Shown here: one piece after another, positions 48,190-58,653 of the stretch | Layout of the letters: each line of letters opens with the position of its first letter | Numbering within the stretch: position 1 is the stretch's first letter | Assembly: GCA_032718475.1 (NCBI GenBank) | Contig: JAUCBJ010003593.1 | Span: forward strand, 1 to 64,000 | Source: Nemertoderma westbladi | Lineage: Eukaryota > Xenacoelomorpha > Nemertodermatida > Nemertodermatidae | Direction of reading: 5' to 3' | DNA: 64,000 nucleotides | Position numbers and translations under genes: made by a program | Notes under the pieces: generated by a model | Told to the model about the DNA's origin: nothing | Databases searched by the model: none | Seen by the model: the letters and a program-made list of their open reading frames with translations, nothing else

Positions 48190-49371
48190 CTACAATAAAA
48201 ATAAACAAGATGTAGATATAGAGAAAAATTTGGTGCTAGCACCAAATTTTGCACCCACTTCCGAAAAATACAAGTTTGAGATCTCTAGTTAGATATATAT
48301 TTATTCCAATGAATTCAGAACCCCCCATAAACCTGTAAAATGTAAAAATGCTAGAAATAAGTTGTCACAATCAATTGAACAATCAATTCAAAATTTCGTG
48401 CTGGCACCAAATTTTGAGCACAGCACCAAAAATACAAGTTTGATAATCTTAATAAAAAACAAGTTTCAGAGTTATACCAAAAAACTAGGGTGGAGGGGGG
48501 GGGGGGGGGGGGGGTATAATTGACACCTTCCCCCGGGTTTGATAGTGTTAAAAAAAGGCAATAAGAATTACTTGACAAATTAGCCTGAAGTATTACGTAA
48601 CTTAAGGGGGGAGGGGGTGTCAATCATACCCCCCCCCCCCACCCCGTAAGTCAACCTAAATTTATTCACGTTTAATAAATAAATTTAGAAACAATCGAAA
48701 ATAATGACGAAGTTAGATTCCTGATCCTTTTGTTTTATTAACTATCCTTAAGGCATAATTTTGAATTTTCTCGAGATTATATAAGGTTGTTTTAAATCCG
48801 TGGTTATTGTGTGTGCAGACCCACTAGTAACTCGCATCAGTAGTTATGGTAAAGTAATATTGTTGTTTTGTAGATGTTTAATTTTGTTTTAGTTGTCAAT
48901 TGTCCCTTAATCTGACGTAGGCCGGAGATAGCGTGGGACATTTTATTAGATATTGTTTGTATATTTTCCCTCCATTCCAGTTTATTGTAAATACATATCG
49001 TCGGTAATTCGACAAAACCCCCTAAGTCGATTTTTTTAGTTTTGACAAAAACGAAAAAAATTTAATATTTTAAAAAATCTTGAGTAATGCGATTTAATTT
49101 TTGACTAAATATTATCTAAAATAGCGTATAATATGTTTGGGCAGATATTTTTAGAGGTAGATCGCATTTTCGACCATTTAATTTGATACACTGTTGTATT
49201 GCCAGATTGGGAAACCCAATAGTTAGCATACAATTAAGGGGGGTTATCTTTGACATGTGGGATTTTATCATAATACAGTCTGTCCCATAAAATGACTTAT
49301 TAGTGGGTCTAAGGTTCCAATAAAGCAAAGCTCTTATATTAGAAACACTGTAATATTACAATTATTTTTAT
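48190..49371. other. Intron 6 proximal part, no gene seen
   Basis: The first 80 bases resemble the sequence next to exon 11 (36007-36085). Short palindromic pieces TTTGGTGCTAGCACCAAA (about 48228-48246) and a similar one near 48400 occur, plus G and C runs (48497-48516, 48629-48640). Nothing else is recognised. Confidence 0.5.
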
Positions 49372-50462
49372 AACTACTACTTCTACTATCGGCATGCTGC
49401 ATTGCAATTGCATTATATATATATATATTACATATATATTAAGAATGCTGTGATATCTTTTCAATAAAATTGCGCCGCCCTGCCACAACTCCCTATCACT
49501 CATGACATTTGCTAGATAATCTGCATCTTCAAAGCCAGTGTCCTTTAAGATGCGTCTCAAGAAAGTCGTGGGCTGTCCACCATGCTTATTCACTCCATGA
49601 GGCCGCCAAAGCACAAGATTATATGCACTGGCTGGTCCTCACGGCAAAAGAATATCCTGCAAAGCGGAGGCGACTTTGTTCTAGTGTCAAGCTTGGAGGA
49701 ACCAACGAGACACCTCCAATGTTATATATTGTCTAGTTGGAAATGTGTTTATTGTATTTGACACAGTGAACCCGACGTAGCATTCTTCTGAATGTGCCAC
49801 CCAGAGATTTGGTGTCCTCAGCAGTTAGAGCCCAGCATGGACTCCCATAGAGGATTACTGGAACTACTGCTGCTCTAAATAATCGGACCTTAAGTTTCCG
49901 ATGTAATCTGTGTGACTACCAAATCCTGGAAAGCCCATTCATTGCTGCCCATGCCTTTCCCTTCCGCATTCGAAGGTCCTCATCTGACTTCTGGATCCAT
50001 GATCCCAGGTAACAGAAGTCGTCCACATGCTAAAGCATACCATCCTTTGAGCTTATGCTCATACGATCACATATTTCCTGAGGACTTTCAAAGTTAACTG
50101 TCAAAGATAATATTAATCTTTCTCAAAGTTAACTGTCAAAATTTTGGTCTTCTTGGAATTAACAAAGAGACCAACACTAGAAGCAGCCTGTTCTAATGAG
50201 CTGAGGAGCCGTTCGGCTCCTTCTAGTGATTCTGAGAGTACTCCTAAGTCAGCAGCAAAGTCTAGATCAGTTAGGTACTTGGCCCCATATAATGAAGGTA
50301 TGCTGAACAAAATATACATGAGCAAGAGACTGAATCAAAGGCCTTGAAAAAGTCAACAAAGATAACAGCCAGATGTCTGTCTTTCTCTTTTGACAACTCT
50401 TCAATTATCCTTCTATGTGCAAAAATGGACTCCATGGTCCCACAAACTTTACGGAACCCGAA
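49372..50462 (-). mobile_element. RTE-like LINE fragment I
   Basis: Minus-strand sequence matches the 3' half of the element at 38914-40649, from the GFRKV region (50455) to the (TAG)n-like tail (49372-49384). It has an internal deletion near 50285 joining KYLTDLDFAADLG to the YGIP region, and several stops. Its RT box has become LDFAAD. An AT-rich insertion sits near 49405-49440. Confidence 0.85.
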
Positions 50463-51625
50463 ACATCTCCAGCTATACTCACTACTGGTTGAACATATTC
50501 AGCTACACTCACTATGTGTTGAACATCTCCATATAACTCTACTACTACTACTACTAGGATCGGCATGCTGCATTGCAGCTGCATTTTTAAGAATGCTGTG
50601 CCGGCTTGTCAACAAAATTGCACCGCCCCAACTCCCTATCACCCATGACATTTGCTAGATCATCCGCATCTTCAAGGCCAGTGTCCTTTAAGATGCGTCT
50701 CAAGAAAGTCATGGGCTGTCCACCATGCTTATTCACTCCATGAGGCTGCCAAAGTACAAGATTATGCACTGGCTGGTCCTCACGGCGAAAGCAATGTCCT
50801 GCAAAGCGGAGGCGATTTTGTTCTAGTGTCAAGCTTGGGGGAACCAATGAGACACCTCCAATGTTATATAGTGTCTGGTTGGAGATGTGTGCATTGTACT
50901 TGACACAATGAACCCGGCGTAGCATTCTTGTGAATGTGCCATCCAGAGATTTGGTGTCCTCAGCAGTTAGAGCCCAGCATGGACTCCCGTAGAGGAGTAC
51001 TGGAACTACTGTTGCTCTAAATAATCGGACCTTAAGTTTCCGATTAATTCTCGGTGACTTCCAAATCCTGGAAAGCCTATTCAAGGCTGCCCATGCATTT
51101 CCCTTACGCATTCGAAGGTCCTCACCTGACTTCCGGATCCATGATCCCAGGTAACAGAAGTCGTCCACATGCTCAAGCATACCATCCTTTGAGCTTATGC
51201 TCATCCGTTCAGAGACTTGCTGAGGACTTTCAAAGTTAACTGTCAAAATTTTGGTCTTTCTGGAGTTAATAAAAAGACCAACACTAGAAGCAGCATGTTC
51301 TAATGAGCTGAAGAGCCGTTGGGCTCCCTCTAATGATTCTGAGAGTATTCCTAAGTCATCAGCAAAGTCTAGATCAGTTAGGTACTTGGCAGGATTTCCT
51401 CGACTTCTGGAGCCAGTAGGTGGAGTTATATCATCACCCCATCATCATTATGATGATCTAAGGACAGGATCTCCATATAACTCACTACTGGATGAACATC
51501 TTAATCTATACTACTGCTGGTTGAACACCTCCAGCTACACTCACTATCGGTTGAACATCTCCAGCTACACACACTACTGGTTGAACATCTCCAGCTAAAC
51601 TTACTACTTGATGATATATACAGTA
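50463..51625. repeat. Interrupted minisatellite of about 30 bp
   Basis: Units with AACATCTCCAGCTACACTCA and CTACTGGTTG flank LINE fragment II: two to three units at 50463-50539 and about five at 51469-51625. The units degrade at the edges. The LINE insertion split one original array. Confidence 0.8.
50540..51468 (-). mobile_element. RTE-like LINE fragment II with 15-bp target-site duplication
   Basis: The element is flanked by ATCTCCATATAACTC at 50525-50539 and 51469-51483. It codes, on the minus strand, 219 uninterrupted C-terminal codons (51246-50587) plus a fragment up to the LDFADD region. It ends in a (TAG)n tail at 50540-50556. It entered a local minisatellite of about 30 bp. Confidence 0.9.
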
Positions 51626-52199
51626 CTATAAAGAAACTTGTAAATGGATCCAAACCCCCCCCCCCCCCCCCCCCCAGATTATTGCCAAAGGATAAAATAA
51701 GCTTTGCAATCGTTCCAGCTATTAAAATATACTGTGAGGTGTTGACTATGACTAATACCGTAGGCCTACTTCAAAACCCCCTCAATTATTTCAAGGCCAA
51801 TTCCTATCATATGGGGCATTTCGGGGGTTTTGTCAGAACGAATCATAAAAAGTTTAATTTAACTAATGAGAAACCCCTAATATCTAATTTAAGGGGTTTT
51901 ATCAGAAATCAAATCCCATATTGAAGGTGCTTAAACAGAGTTTTTTTCTACTTAGGGGGATTTAACAGATCAAGCGATTTTTTGACGGGATCTTATCTTG
52001 CGTTTTTCTCGGTTATTAACGCTGTTTTAACTTCTGGGGTTTTGTCAGAAGGTGGATATCAATCTAAGGTACCACCGGAATCACCAAAAACCTGAAAATG
52101 GCTAAAAATCTACTTAAGGGATTTACCAAATTACCCACGATATTCCAAGATATTTTATGTGATCTGTTTGTTTACTATGATTTTGGAATTATTTGAAAG
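51626..52199. other. Intron 6 segment, no gene seen
   Basis: A run of about 20 C (51656-51675) is followed by AT-rich sequence with several copies of GGGGTTTTGTCAGAA or close variants (51832, 51894, 52037). No coding signal. Confidence 0.5.
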
Positions 52200-53097
52200 G
52201 TCTAGGGGGTAATTGAATCAATTTCGGGTGTTCGGGATGTGGGTGATAGCAACATAAATTATGTTTTTTTTAATGAAAGATGCACCGATGTGAAGATATT
52301 TTCTAGTTGATTTATGTGTTGTAATGTAAAATTTACAGATTGTTGGCTATTTTTATGTGTGCAGCAGTAGATTAGTGTGTCATCGGGGAACTGTATTATT
52401 TTTAGATTAGTTGCAGATACTAACGAATTTACATACAGGAGGAAGATAATTGGCCCTAGAAGCGTCGTACCCTGTGGTATCCCGTGTGATATTTGTTCCT
52501 GTGGTCTGTGGAGGAGATTGACTCTTTGGTATCGGGGTTAAAGAAAACTGCTTATCATATATACTAACTGCAGTATTGTGAAAGTTGAATTCTAATAACT
52601 TATTTAACAGAATAGAATGGTTCAGTGAATTAGATGTGCACCTATTGCTACATTATCACCCTTATTGAGACTACTACGCCACGTATTGGTAGCATATTAT
52701 AGCGTACTTAGTGGAGTACGACTTATGAAATCCAAATTGTGTATTATTTAACAGATTGTATTTATTTAGATATTGTATTATTTGAATGTAAAGTACTTTT
52801 TCGAATATTTTGTCAAAAGTGGATGTCTATAGATCTATAATTTTCTGGATCATCGATTTCCCCCTTTTTGTACACCGGTGTAATTTCGGCAACTAAAATC
52901 TACATTTTTGGGTATATTGATTTTTGCATAATTTTGAATATTGGTTTTAACATTTGAGATACCAGAAAATTCACCCATAGCTATATAAGTTGAGTTGAAA
53001 AGATTTGCAATTCCAATTTTATCGCCTATGAATTTTTTATTTTTATCATGTTTGTCAGCCAGTTCGGTGATTTTCCGCATTTTTATTTAAGATACTA
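52200..53097 (-). mobile_element. Old Jockey/CR1-type LINE fragment, copy B
   Basis: Minus-strand reading gives RT motifs: a VYKKG block near 52870, IFEKVLY near 52790, then GIPQGTTLLGPIIFLLYVNS and FPDDTLIYCC around 52490-52370. The catalytic box is PDDT where ADDT is usual. Frames are broken. The 5' part continues at 57426-57700, the two being separated by the 4.3-kb insertion. Confidence 0.75.
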
Positions 53098-53435
53098 ACC
53101 CTAACTGCAATATAATATATATAATAACAATATATAAAACCCTAACTGCAACCAATAATTATTTGTGTGCTCCATCTCTATTGTTTTGATCAATTTTGTC
53201 AGCTTATTTATGTAATTATTTTGATTAAGTCTGTTGTAAAAACATGTTGTAAACAGTAACTTGTATTGTTTTTGTATGGTTAATTTATTTACAAATCACC
53301 ATTGTCAGCCCCCCCCCCCCCCCCCCCCCACCTAGTCAATCATGGAAATTCCCTGCATTAGTCACTGATAGTGTGCTTCTAGCAGACCCACTAGCCTGCC
53401 TCTCTCGAGGCACGATATAGAATCGTTAAATGGGC

Positions 53436-53915
53436 TAAACTGGCCATGCAAGAGTTTTTAACTCTCATTTCGTCGACATCTTTCCAGAAGGCGGCTTTAA
53501 GAACATACAGAGTCTGAGCAAGGGCGCTTCAGTGCCAGTTTTTGATAACGATTTAATATTTTTCCCCATTAATGTAAACAATTGCCACTGGACCCTTGCT
53601 GTTTACTCACCTTTAAAGTCAGCAATTTGGTTTTTCGACTCACTGGGGGGCTCTAACCAGACAGTTGCTGATTCTATCAAAGAATGGGTGCACCTTGTTG
53701 CCATTCATTTCAATGTGGACTTCCCCCCAATTACCGTTTATCCCTCCATTCAAAAGGTGCAATTCAACACCTATCAATGTGGGGTATATATCTGTAGGTA
53801 TGCAAAATGGTGTATTGAAGGTTGCTCACGATCGGATTTTGTGGATATCAATGATATTACCATTTCCAAGCATCGTAGTGATCTGTATTCTGATATTTCC
53901 AGAAATACCCTCTAG
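53436..53915 (+). pseudogene. Ulp1/C48-type cysteine protease domain of the LINE
   Basis: The open frame includes NNCHWTLAVYSP with the catalytic His, IWFFDSLGG with the catalytic Asp, and VQFNTYQCGVYICR with the oxyanion Gln and nucleophile Cys. These are the Ulp1/SENP signature in the right order and spacing. The frame runs open upstream to about 53436 with no clear Met, and stops at 53915. Its active-site residues look intact although the downstream ORF is broken. Since it lies within the inserted segment it belongs to the element and is not a host SUMO protease. Its role in the retrotransposon is not established. Confidence 0.75.
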
Positions 53916-54348
53916 TTAGGTCAGCCAATCAACAGAAGGCCTCGACACCTACACCACCTCCAATTGGAGATCCCACCCAGTTTCCGAATTCTCACCCACC
54001 CGTGCTTAACCATACACAATCAATCTCACCACTAGAGCCGAAACAACCTCCAATCCAATCAGCCCAATCCCCCAGGATAACAATCAAATTGGAGACCCCA
54101 CTCAGGTTCCGAATTCTCATCCACCCTTACTTACCCACACTCAATCAATCTCACCGATACAGCCGGAACAGCTGTCCACCTGCTCTAAATTATGCTGTGT
54201 CAACCCCAAGGGAGGGCTGCTCAAACACAGATCCAATGAAGGCACCACTTGTCCTGGGTCAGGTTCCATCATTACATTTCCAGCCACCGGTGCCCCCGCT
54301 CCTGCTGAAGCTGAAATTCCACCCAACATACACTCTAATCAGCCAGCC

Positions 54349-57187
54349 ATGTCTCAAGGGTCACCCAGACCACTGTCCCAACCGTTTATCAATGACACTC
54401 CGTCCCCTGCTCCTGTGGTTGCCAGCCAGAGCGCCATTACAGATTCACTTAGCAGTGCATTTGAAACCCTCACTAGGATCAGAATCCTGACTCGTATCCC
54501 CAGGGGTGTAAGACTAAAAGCAGCCACACTTTACAGTAGTCTCTGTGAAGCCATCGCCCTCAACAACAGTCAGACAAACTGGTTAAACCTGCTAGCTAGC
54601 CTTTCCATTCTCTCTCCGAGTACCCTCCCAGGGATCAAGGTCCAGACGTGACCGGAGGGCTATCGGTCAGGCCTGCAAATCACTCACAGCCAAGGTAAAG
54701 CACCAACTGTTGGAATTTGAAGAGATGGTCAAGAACACCAAAGGATTACTAGTACTGCCTACGACTAGTCCTCCATCCTGTCTGAAGCCCAAGACTCAAC
54801 AATCCTCGGATGACATGCTAGGGAAATTAATAGCCTCTAAGATAGAAGAAGGAAATGTGAAAGCAGCTGCACGACTAGCATCCTCATCAGCCACTATAGC
54901 CCCAGCCACCCCAGAGACCCTTGAAGCCCTCCGACTCCTTCACCCTACACGCCCAGCAGATGACCTTCACGGAGTACCGTCATTAGAGGAAGCTGATGTC
55001 CCGACCCTCGAGCTTTCTTACCCAGAGGTTCTAAAATCAATCAAGCTATTCCCCAATGGCTCGGCCCCAGGTCCCGACAACTGCCGTCCTCAGTTCCTCA
55101 AGGACATGATCTCATCATCAGCTGGGGATGCTGCTCTGGCTTCCCTATAGGGTATGACATCGGTAGCTAATATCATGCTTAAGGGGGGAGTGCCCCAGGA
55201 AGTTCTCCCTTACCTCTATGGGGCCAGGCTTTGTGCTTTCACTAAACCAGCAGGTGGAGTTCGCCCCATAGCCGTGGGGTGCACTCTGCATCGACTTACT
55301 GCCAAAACAGGCTGCCATTCAGCGGCAAAGCATTCTGGTTTAAAGCTTGCTCCCCATCAGCTAGGGTTCGGGACCTCCCAGGGTGCAGAAGCAGCAGTAC
55401 ATGCAGCCAGGCGTTTCCTCAGTGAGTCAATAGAGAGAGAGACAGTCATGATCAAAATTGAATTCTCAAATGCCTTCAATATACTCACCGTGGACCAGCC
55501 TTGAGGGCAGTGCTAAAGAACCTCCCACCACTACACAACCTGGCATATCAGTCATATTCGCAACCATCTCTCCTATTCTACAATGGGACAACAATTGCCT
55601 CTGACGATGGTATGCAACAGGGAGACCCACTAGCCTCTCTGTTCTTCAGCAACGGCACAATCGAACTTGTCGATAGCATGGAATCTCCCCTCAAAGTGTG
55701 GTTCCTGGATGACGGTTCCTTGGGTGGATCACCATCTGTTGTTGCTTCTGACCTGAAGAGGGCCATAGCCGAGGCAGCAAAGCAGGGCTTATGGTCAAGG
55801 CATCCAAGTGTGAGTTAATCTTTGGCAAGCACTTTCCCTTAGAACTGAAAGAAGAGACAACAGCTCTGTTTGATGCGATCACACCAGGCATTAAATCAAT
55901 CGATTTTTCTGATGCGCTGTTGCTTGGATCACCCCTAGGAGAATCAGCCATGGAGAAGATCCTTGAAGAGAAGGAATCAGACCTCTCTAGGTTCGCCAAA
56001 CACCTCCACCTTCTATCGGCGCATGAAGCCCTATACCTACTCAGACATTGCTTTGCCATTCCGAAGTTGATGTACGTGCTGCGGTGTTCACCCGCCTTTG
56101 GATCGCCTCGATTGAAGTCTCTAGATGATAAGATTCGGCAGTGCTGCCAAATTGTGCTCAACACTAGGATTGGGGGCGTTGCTTGGGCCCAGGCTTCCCT
56201 TCCAATATATTTGGGCGGACTGGGGGTTAGAAGCACATGCGACGTAGCTTTACCAGCCTTCCTGGCTTCCAGCCATGGGTGCATCCCACTGCTTAACACC
56301 CTTCTACCCAGTTCCATCTCCAGCATCCACAACCCACTCATAATAGCTGCGAAGCAACTACTACCTACCGATTTTCCTGTACCAATCAATCAAGCCATTC
56401 AGAAAGGTTGGGATGCTCCGCTGTGCTCATCACCACAGGATGAACTGATCACCAAAGCCTCATCAGCAAAAGAGAAGGCTCGTCTCCTAGCCACACTGGG
56501 GACTGGCTAAGGGCCCTGCTGGTATCATCCCTAGGCCTTCGCCTCAGTGATGAGCAGCTCCTGTTGGGAGCAGCTCTCCGCTTGGGTACACCTATTTGCG
56601 AGGAGCACTTCTGCAGGGGTTGCCGGTCGGAAGTCGACACGAGTGGAAGTCATGGCCTCAGCTGCTTACACAATTATGGGAAACACACCCGTCATGCAGA
56701 GGCCAATGACATCATTCACCGTGCCCTTTCATCAGCCGGCATTACCTCCACCCTGGAGCCTCGAGGACTTTCACAAGATGGCAAGAAACCAGATGGTTTG
56801 ACCTTTTCCCCTTGGTCCTCAGGCCACCCACTCGTTTGGGACTTTACTTGCAGGGACACTCTCGGTCCTTCCTACCTACCCGAGACAAGTAAATCTGCAG
56901 GTGCAGCCGCTTTAATGGCAGAGACCAGTAAAGGAAATAAGTATGCTGTGCTCCAGCACCACCACTTATTCCACACTATTGCATTAGAGACCTTAGGCTC
57001 AATCGGCGCAGAAGGCACCGCAGTACTGTGGGAGATAGGGCGGAGAATCACCAAGGAAACAGGTGAACCTAGGTCCACGGAATTCCTCTTCCAGCGGCTC
57101 TCAATTGCAGTGGTCAGAGGAAATGGGACATCTGTCCTAGGTACCACCCCTCACCAGGTGGGCCTTGATGAGCTATTCCTACTCTGA
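54349..57187 (+). pseudogene. Broken RT-endonuclease ORF of the LINE
   Basis: Blocks in order: a Pro-rich lead; an RT entry region with NGSAPGPDNCRPQFL (55060); FTKPAGGVRPIAVG (55240); a motif A reading KIEFSNAFN, where Glu replaces the usual Asp (55460); QQGDPLASLFF (55620) and FLDDG (55710); a thumb-like region to 56510; the Cys/His box CRGC...HGLSC...RHAEAND (56600-56720); and the nuclease core KPDG...WDFTCRDT (56790-56860). An in-frame TAG at 55148-55150 and shifts near 54650, 55500, 55800 and 56505 inactivate it. It ends TGA at 57187, followed by a C-rich tract and the 3' UTR. Confidence 0.8.
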
Positions 57188-57375
57188 ATCCATGACCCCC
57201 CCCCCCCCCCCCGCGCCCCCCCCACTCCATTAAGATTTGTTTAGCTTCAGTTTTTGTTGTATACGTACGATACAGAAAACTAAACATTAATTTCTGTTAG
57301 GATTTCACTCCAGCAATGTGTATTATATATTATGTATTATGTACTTTGTGTTACGTATCATGTATTATGTAAAAT

Positions 57376-57394
57376 AATAAAAGAACAATTCATT

Positions 57395-57425
<31 letters not shown>
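57376..57425 (+). terminator. Polyadenylation signal and poly(A) tail of the LINE
   Basis: AATAAA at 57376-57381 lies 18 bases before a 26-nt A run (57400-57425) that ends exactly where homology to copy A resumes. This is the 3' end of a retrotransposed transcript. Confidence 0.85.
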
Positions 57426-57720
57426 TTTATGATTTCCCATTTATCTCAGTGGCGATCTGGCTCCATTACATTTGTTTTTAGTGTACAAGTTTTTTTACCT
57501 GTCTGTTGAGAGAATTAAACCTATTTCGACTGGACTTAAATTTGGAGAAATTTTCATTTGTTTTGTTGTTGCGCCATTCTAAATAATTGTTTTTTTAACG
57601 TTATTTAAGTTTTGCAATTTATCGTTCCACCAGGGAGGCTGCAATATTTTTTAGAATTTTTAGATGGATATGTTAATTTTCGACATGTCGGTGCATGCTT
57701 AATTAGGACCTTTTCAATTT
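57426..57720 (-). mobile_element. 5' continuation of the Jockey/CR1-type LINE, copy B
   Basis: This stretch matches 41417-41720 of copy A nearly base for base. It codes the region just before the RT (a P-W-W-N-like box near 57640). It lies directly after the poly(A) of the inserted LINE, which shows that the insertion split one older element. Confidence 0.75.
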
Positions 57721-57973
57721 CGTTTTCGAAAATCATAGGATATAATATTAATCAACCATTCTTTCTTAAAACGTTTACTAGAACATATCTATTACTTGAA
57801 CTAAATGCTCGAAGCCAAACAATATCAAGCAGTTCTATTAAAGACACAAAACAGAGTATCTCATGTTTCCTCAAAACTAGAATGTCAAGCTAAAAATTTA
57901 ACCTGTAATAAGTTTCTTGATATGTCGCAGAAATGGCAGATATCCTTTACTTTAAGTAAATTATATAACTTAC

Positions 57974-58130
57974 AGATCTCATAGCATCCAATAGAGTTTA
58001 CATTGAATTTCTTCCCATGTTGTGGATCGAACATAACCACTGTAATTTTTATACCAACAACATCATCTATAACTTCATGTAGTTGGACTTCGACAGTGTC
58101 CATACCAGGAGGAGGGTCTACAGTGTAAAC
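57974..58130 (-). CDS. Exon 6: F5/8C-like domain part 3, copy B
   Basis: The acceptor TTGTTTAG precedes 58130 and the donor GTAAGT follows 57974. The exon is 157 nt, starts in phase 0 (VYTVDPPPGMDTVEVQLH) and ends with one spare T after GCYEI. The last part, GIKITVVMFDPQHGKKF then GCYE, resembles the C-terminal strand-and-Cys end of F5/8C domains. Against exon 10 I see about five base differences, two of them amino-acid changes (Ala to Asp near the start, Gly to Asp in the middle). The spare T pairs with CT of exon 7 to make Ser. Confidence 0.75.
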
Positions 58131-58346
58131 CTAAACAATATATACCGAATGTATCAGGCTGGTTCTTGTCATAGTTTACTGTGCATGCATTGCGATTTAC
58201 ACACGTGGAAGCGAGTTTGCGACTATAAAAAATGTATATCTCACAGCGGTTTTTTTTATTTCTAAATAATATAATATTGTACCTTTAATGCCACTAATGT
58301 GATCTACCTGACAATATGTAACTATAATAACTATGTTGATACATAC

Positions 58347-58512
58347 CTTTACAGACTGAAGGTAAGACTCGGGATTTTGTGGGTCATCTTGATGAATAAT
58401 GTGTGTGGGGGGACTATCTGAGCTCAACTCGAATAATCCTTCAGACTCAACAGTCTGTACAGCAATGGTCACTTTCAGTTCTTGTTCTCTGTCATCCAGT
58501 TTAAAGTAAAAT
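58347..58512 (-). CDS. Exon 5: F5/8C-like domain part 2, copy B
   Basis: The acceptor CAAAACAG lies above 58512 and the donor GTATGT follows 58347. The exon is 166 nt. Its first base A completes the AG left by exon 4 as Arg, then FYFKLDDREQELKVTIAVQ and so on, ending SYLQSVK on a codon boundary. The alternating hydrophobic pattern (LKVTIAVQTV) suggests beta strands. Compared with exon 9 I count one difference, a synonymous proline codon change. No cysteines occur, which fits the core of a domain whose only disulfide joins its two ends. Confidence 0.75.
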
Positions 58513-58653
58513 CTGTTTTGGGAAAGAAAATATTTCCTCTCAATATAAACTAAAATGATTGTTGTGAAAATGTAATTTGGCTCTGTCAATGATATCTTAA
58601 TGCTATTACTGGAATTAAAATAAGTAAGGATTATAAAACATTGGTGATTTAGT

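Larger units (their letters stand above)
53098..57425 (+). mobile_element. LINE with Ulp1 protease, LDDG reverse transcriptase and REL-type endonuclease
   Basis: The boundaries come from comparison with copy A, where GATACTA joins TTGATG without interruption (41410-41422). The insert is 4,328 bp and ends with AATAAA (57376-57381) and a 26-nt poly(A). It codes an Ulp1-like cysteine protease, a reverse transcriptase with QQGDPLASLFF and FLDDGSLGG, and a C-terminal Cys/His motif with KPDG...WDFTCRDT, the layout of a PD-(D/E)XK nuclease. In known families a REL-type nuclease marks the R2/NeSL/Hero groups, and a Ulp1-type protease is known from NeSL-1. The clade here is inferred. No clear target-site duplication is visible. 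Confidence 0.85.

Noticed and set aside
53436-53915. Host SUMO protease gene (Ulp1/SENP)
   Set aside because: It lies inside a segment missing from the paralogous empty site and shares orientation with the LINE RT, so it belongs to the element.
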